This document shows positions 60,096 through 64,000 of a stretch of DNA of 64,000 nt, piece by piece. A model generated the notes under the pieces. It saw only the letters and a program-made list of their open reading frames with translations, was not told the DNA's origin and made no database searches. The DNA lies in NCBI GenBank assembly GCA_947579605.1, contig OX388312.1, positions 26,063,313 through 26,127,312 on the forward strand. The letters are read 5' to 3'. Within the stretch, counting starts at the first letter, position 1. Each line of letters begins with the position of its first letter. The stretch is from Athripsodes cinereus (Eukaryota; Arthropoda; Insecta; Trichoptera; Leptoceridae). The translations under genes and the position numbers were made by a program.

Positions 60096-60976
60096 ATTTA
60101 TAAACATTTAATTAATATGTTTTTATATAGGTGATTACGTAATAAATATACTTTTATTATTACAAACTTTGAAATTTAATTTAATATTTCTATTTTGCAA
60201 TACTTAAATACTTCCAATAATCCAAATGGTAATGAAAGCCACAAAAATAAAAAGGGCGTTACAAATTCATTATTTACATATCCTGCAAAAGTTCTCGAAA
60301 CCTGACAATACAACAACCTATATTTTGTAGCGTAGGTATCAATTCTACATAATATTATGTACATTCATACGACGTCCTTATAGCATCAACATACATGCAT
60401 ATTATTACGTACTACCTACATAAATGTATGTAGCTTAACGGGCAGGGTTTTCATTATCCCTTTCTCTCGTTATTAAGTATAATAATAATAATATTATTTC
60501 CTAAACAATCACAATCATAATAATAGCAACAAAACAATAGATATACATTCTCAGTTACAACGAATAGACGAAAATTACTATTTCGTATATTTTCGTCGAA
60601 TATTTCACACATTTGCGATTTTTATCTCTGTCGATTTGTATCTGATGTGTCGGAGATCAAAGTTTACGTGTCAAATTATTGGCAAACAGTTTTTAGAGAA
60701 AACTGATATCTATGTTTTCAATTGATCATAGAAATAGTAGGTATATTTTGTACATCCTATTCTCTTGTGTTGTAATGTATATTTAATCTATGGTTTATCA
60801 CACATGTTCATAGAAAATGAGATTTACACGTGTCATATCGTAAGTTTCTACCGATAGTGTGATAATATGTAGTTGGTCCTCTGTGCGACATTTTACGACC
60901 ACAAGAGTAACCGAAAACGTCTTAATCAACTGAAAGTAAACTGCGTACATATCTATTTACTAGAGGACTGTAAATA

Positions 60977-61360
60977 CTAGAGGACTGGCAAGGTGGCGTT
61001 GCGATTGGAGGTCGTCGAATTAGTAACCCGAGGTTTGCTGATGATACAACACTGGTAGCATCCGATGTATCCGAGATGATGGAATTGTTTCGCCATGTAG
61101 AAGAAGAGAGCTTAAAACTTGGGCTACGTATCAACCGCAGCAAAACCAAGGTTATGTTAATCGATCGACAGGGAGTGCTTGATGAGTCAGTGCAACTCAG
61201 AGACCTAGAAGTCATAAAAGAGTTTGTTTACCTAGGCTCGCTTATAAATGACAGTGGTACATGCGAAAAAGAAATACGCAGAAGAATCCAGATGGCTAAA
61301 GGTGCCATGACAAACTTGGACAAGATATGGATAAATAGAAACATAAGTTTACCTACGTAG
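60977..61360 (+). mobile_element. LINE reverse transcriptase fragment (FADD box)
   Basis: The frame from 60977 reads EDWQGGVAIGGRRISNPRFA then DDTTLVAS, so the catalytic A/FADD box of a reverse transcriptase is present. It continues LRINRSKTKVML, EFVYLGSLINDSGTCEKEIR and MAKGAMTNLDKIWINRNISL, the thumb-proximal part of RTE-like LINE proteins. The frame stops at 61358 where the family normally continues (..T.K..L..). Only about 125 residues of a protein usually near 1000 long remain. A 12-bp string (ACTAGAGGACTG) is duplicated just before it. Confidence 0.85.
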
Positions 61361-63212
61361 ATTTATGATTTAATAATACTTAAAATGCCGTAAAAAAAAG
61401 ATTATTTAACTACCAGAAAGTATATCTGAATAGCAGAGGTTTTGTCGCATTTGTAAATAAAAAAATATATACAAAAGAAAACAATATGAAAACATCTATT
61501 CAAATCTCTGGTCATTGGTCAGTTTACTTCAAATGCTTCACAGCTAAACATGCCTATTGAAAGGTGATTTATTTATGTATCCGAATGGTATCTGTTACAA
61601 ACCTCACTATGTGTAAAAGTTCCAAGAACTGGAGAATTAGTAAGTATTTTGCAACAGCAGCGAGTCTCTTCTAATAATAATAATAATAATAGTACAGAGT
61701 GCAATAAATAATCTCGTTACTTCGCCCGGCACTATTTGAAGTAGAGTAGGTACTAGATAATGTATGTGCATAGTATGTTCTACATTGTATATGCAGTCAG
61801 TATTAGAGTTCTGGGTAGGGTAATTTAGATTATAACACTGCAAATTGCAGTTCTGTAATGACAGCAATAGAAAACTGCAAGAGTTATTACGGATTTATAT
61901 GTATGTATATGTGTGGCGATTCATTTGCTGAAACGAGTAGCAAAATTATGATTCAGAATAACTAGGTACATTAAAATAGCTTACATTCATTACTAAGGAC
62001 AGCAAATATTTTGAAATCATTCTCTCTCATTCAACTTTAAAGTTGGAAACTTTAAAGTTGAATGAGAGAGAATGTAATCAAAATTTGACACATTTATCAA
62101 CTGCTTTGTGATGATTTTGAAAGTATGTTAAAACCCAAATTATTTCATTGAATTTAATCTTTCAGTGTAAACGAGTTGGCACCAGTTTCAGTCCTGATGA
62201 AGCCAACTCGTTGATGGAAGCACTAAGCGCATATGTGGAATACGACATAATTATACCCACACTTTTGTGAAACGAAAAAGAGTGTCATGTCATAATATAA
62301 ATTAATTAAATATTTCAATTAATGTGAGAAAATTATGATTACTGTTCCACAGAAAAGATGTTATTTATTTTGTTGGTAGTCATGGAAATTATGATTAACA
62401 CTGTATTTTCGTTATTACTTCGAAAAATAGGAAAAGGGAAAAAGAAAACTGCCACCCCTGTAAAAGAAGACAATCAAAGTGCTCCCAGGTAGTCGTCTCA
62501 TCTTGCAGGTACGGTGCGATAGCGAATCTCCTCAAGTCTCAGCCAAGGTTGCCAGATATATGTAGTAGAATAAATATCTCCTCCAACATGAAACTTAATT
62601 CACGTTATCGGGAATGGCATCGTATAATTTTACCCGAGGCGATATTAGTTTGTTAGCAGTAGATAGGTGGGTACACTTTACAGGTGGGTATATTAATATC
62701 AATATTATTATTATATAGTTTTATTATAGGTATTATTATGTATAAAGACGTGAGAAAAACATGAGGGCGCCGTATTCAAAACAATTTCTTTACGCCAAAA
62801 CAACATCATCAATCATCTACGACTGGTAGAAGTATATTTATATAATCGGAAATATATCTACGATATCTATAACACTCGACACGAGAATCAATAACATTTG
62901 AGAAACACATGTTTTATATTAAGCACCTATATATTTCATGTGTTGTAGGTACTAAAATACTTATATAAAAAAAATAAAACCTTCAGTATTTGTGTCATAG
63001 AGTGTAGGTACCTACATAAATTAATGACTTTTTTACTTTGAATACTTTCGTAAATCGTTATGAAATATAAACAAAAACAAGGCAACATATTTTTTTTAAT
63101 TGATTTAAAAGTTAATTGGGCCTTAGCCTTCGAATGAATGCTAGTAAGACTGAGTAAATCTTGTACGAGTTCTGACACCGTACTAATGGTTGGAAATTAT
63201 CCAGGTCAGTAA
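61361..63212. other. Non-coding stretch with structured hairpins
   Basis: AT-rich apart from a GC-richer patch at 62450-62650. Holds the 57-bp palindrome at 62018-62074 (listed) and an 11-bp inverted pair AACGAGTTGGC / GCCAACTCGTT at 62170-62212. No exon supported. Confidence 0.45.
62018..62074. repeat. Perfect 27-bp-arm palindrome
   Basis: The left arm (62018-62044) starts CATTCTCTCTCATTCAACTT and the right arm (62048-62074) is its exact complement, separated by only GGA. The arms themselves contain ACTTTAAAGT palindromes. Such a structure should extrude as a cruciform or fold in RNA. No gene or element is attached. Confidence 0.9.
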
Positions 63213-63377
63213 GTGAAATATCTGGAAACAAATATATCGCCAGAAAGTGATCTCCGATCGGAATTTCCAATCTGCATAGGAACTCCCAGCGGGGCTTTCA
63301 ATAACATGGACAGAATTTGGATGAAAACTGAGATTCAGTGTCAGGACGAAATGATTGGTATGTTTACACACCTATAA
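63213..63377 (+). mobile_element. Second LINE reverse transcriptase fragment
   Basis: The frame KYLETNISPESDLRSEFPIC then TPSGAFNNMDRIWMKTEIQ fits the same region of the RT as 61220-61350 (..YLGS.I...G....EI..RI..A..AF..MDRIW...) but from a different lineage. About 55 codons, bounded by stops (63210-63212 and 63375-63377). Relic only. Confidence 0.6.
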
Positions 63378-63714
63378 ATTTAAAATTTCCTTGAATATAC
63401 CTAAATAAAATTGTTTCTCTATCAACCTTTCTTTCTCTTTCTCTCATTCACCCTCAAGCTACGGTCCCACAACCCAGCCTGTGTACCTATGTATACATAA
63501 ATGTTTGTTCTTCTGAATGAGAAACTTTCAGCTGAATATGTCAAATTTCTTTACAATAAATTTTCCATTTCATTAATTGACTGACTATCGCAGAGTGATC
63601 TTTACATAGTAAAATTTCTAACAAAAGAAATATATGACTCATTCAATCACTTCTATTGACTTAGTATACTTTTGTTTTTCCATGATATTCATAGAGATAT
63701 GAAAGTACAGAGAA

Positions 63715-63945
63715 AATAAAATGTCTCTCACTCTTTTTTGTAAGTGTTTGAGTGTCCGATAAAAGAAAATGTTTGTAAAACATCATGAATAAGACATTTG
63801 ACACCTTAGTTTAAGCGAAGAGTTATGCCATCCATTCTGAATGTCTTAATCTTTTATTGTCACGGAGAAGAAAGCTTTTTTGTTTATAACATGCTATAAG
63901 TCCGCTGGCTACTCCTTTTTGAGATATGACATGATGGTATAGATG
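63715..63945 (+). repeat. Repeat family A, plus copy
   Basis: GTCTCTCACTCTTTTTTGTA, GTGTCCGATAAAAGAAAATG, TATGCCATCCATTCTGAATG, TTGTCACGGAGAAGAAAGCT, AGTCCGCTGGCTACTCC and ATGATGGTATAGATGA. Nearly full length. Confidence 0.75.
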
Positions 63946-64000
63946 AATATATAATTATGAAGTGTGGTAGGTATACAGTAGAACGATTATGATTTTTTTA

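Noticed and set aside
1..64000. CRISPR array, bacterial operons or a phage-type system
   Set aside because: Repeats are dispersed and divergent, not regularly spaced. Genes are spliced and composition is insect-like.

Overview
The window looks like nuclear DNA from an insect, most probably a moth or butterfly. It is very AT-rich, coding exons are short and split by multi-kilobase introns, and there are no bacterial-style operons. The short motif GTAGGTACCTAC and its fragments recur throughout. One degenerate repeat near 6.9 kb (CACGCC.TGTTCC then GGGTAAGGCAGAGA) resembles a dispersed repeat I associate with lepidopteran genomes. The order-level call is an inference from repeat content, because no diagnostic gene is complete.

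Layout. On the minus strand from about 23.6 kb down to 3.27 kb I can chain five putative exons (23521-23626, 20440-20576, 19383-19443, 3745-3868, 3274-3307). Their splice phases fit and they end in a stop codon. They would encode the last ~153 residues of a protein I do not recognise. From 53.9 to 46.4 kb, also on the minus strand, three phase-compatible exons encode tetratricopeptide repeats of the TMTC type (transmembrane and TPR-containing O-mannosyltransferases of the endoplasmic reticulum). The 5' exons of both genes, including the TMTC membrane part, are not seen here. A possible further terminal exon (48691-48974) lies in the large TMTC intron. At 12.7-13.06 kb on the plus strand there is a broken copy of a calexcitin-like EF-hand protein.

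The rest is intron or intergenic DNA filled with decayed mobile elements. These include a CR1-like LINE with ORF1 and the start of ORF2 (33.2-34.15 kb) and at least six different LINE ORF2 3' fragments on both strands (5.7, 27.9, 37.9, 47.5, 58.3 and 61.0/63.2 kb). There are also three copies of a tRNA-derived SINE, a mariner transposase relic (57.5-57.96 kb), a foldback MITE with 35-bp perfect inverted ends (12.1 kb), several near-perfect hairpins, LINE 3' ends with conserved stem-loops, and microsatellites.

The most abundant unit is an unclassified ~230-bp repeat with about 15 divergent copies. No rRNA gene, convincing tRNA gene or CRISPR array was seen. No new defence or metabolic system is visible. 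The more unusual items are the unrecognised spliced gene, the stem-loop-bearing LINE tails, the foldback elements and the internally deleted LINE derivative at 49.6-50.2 kb.
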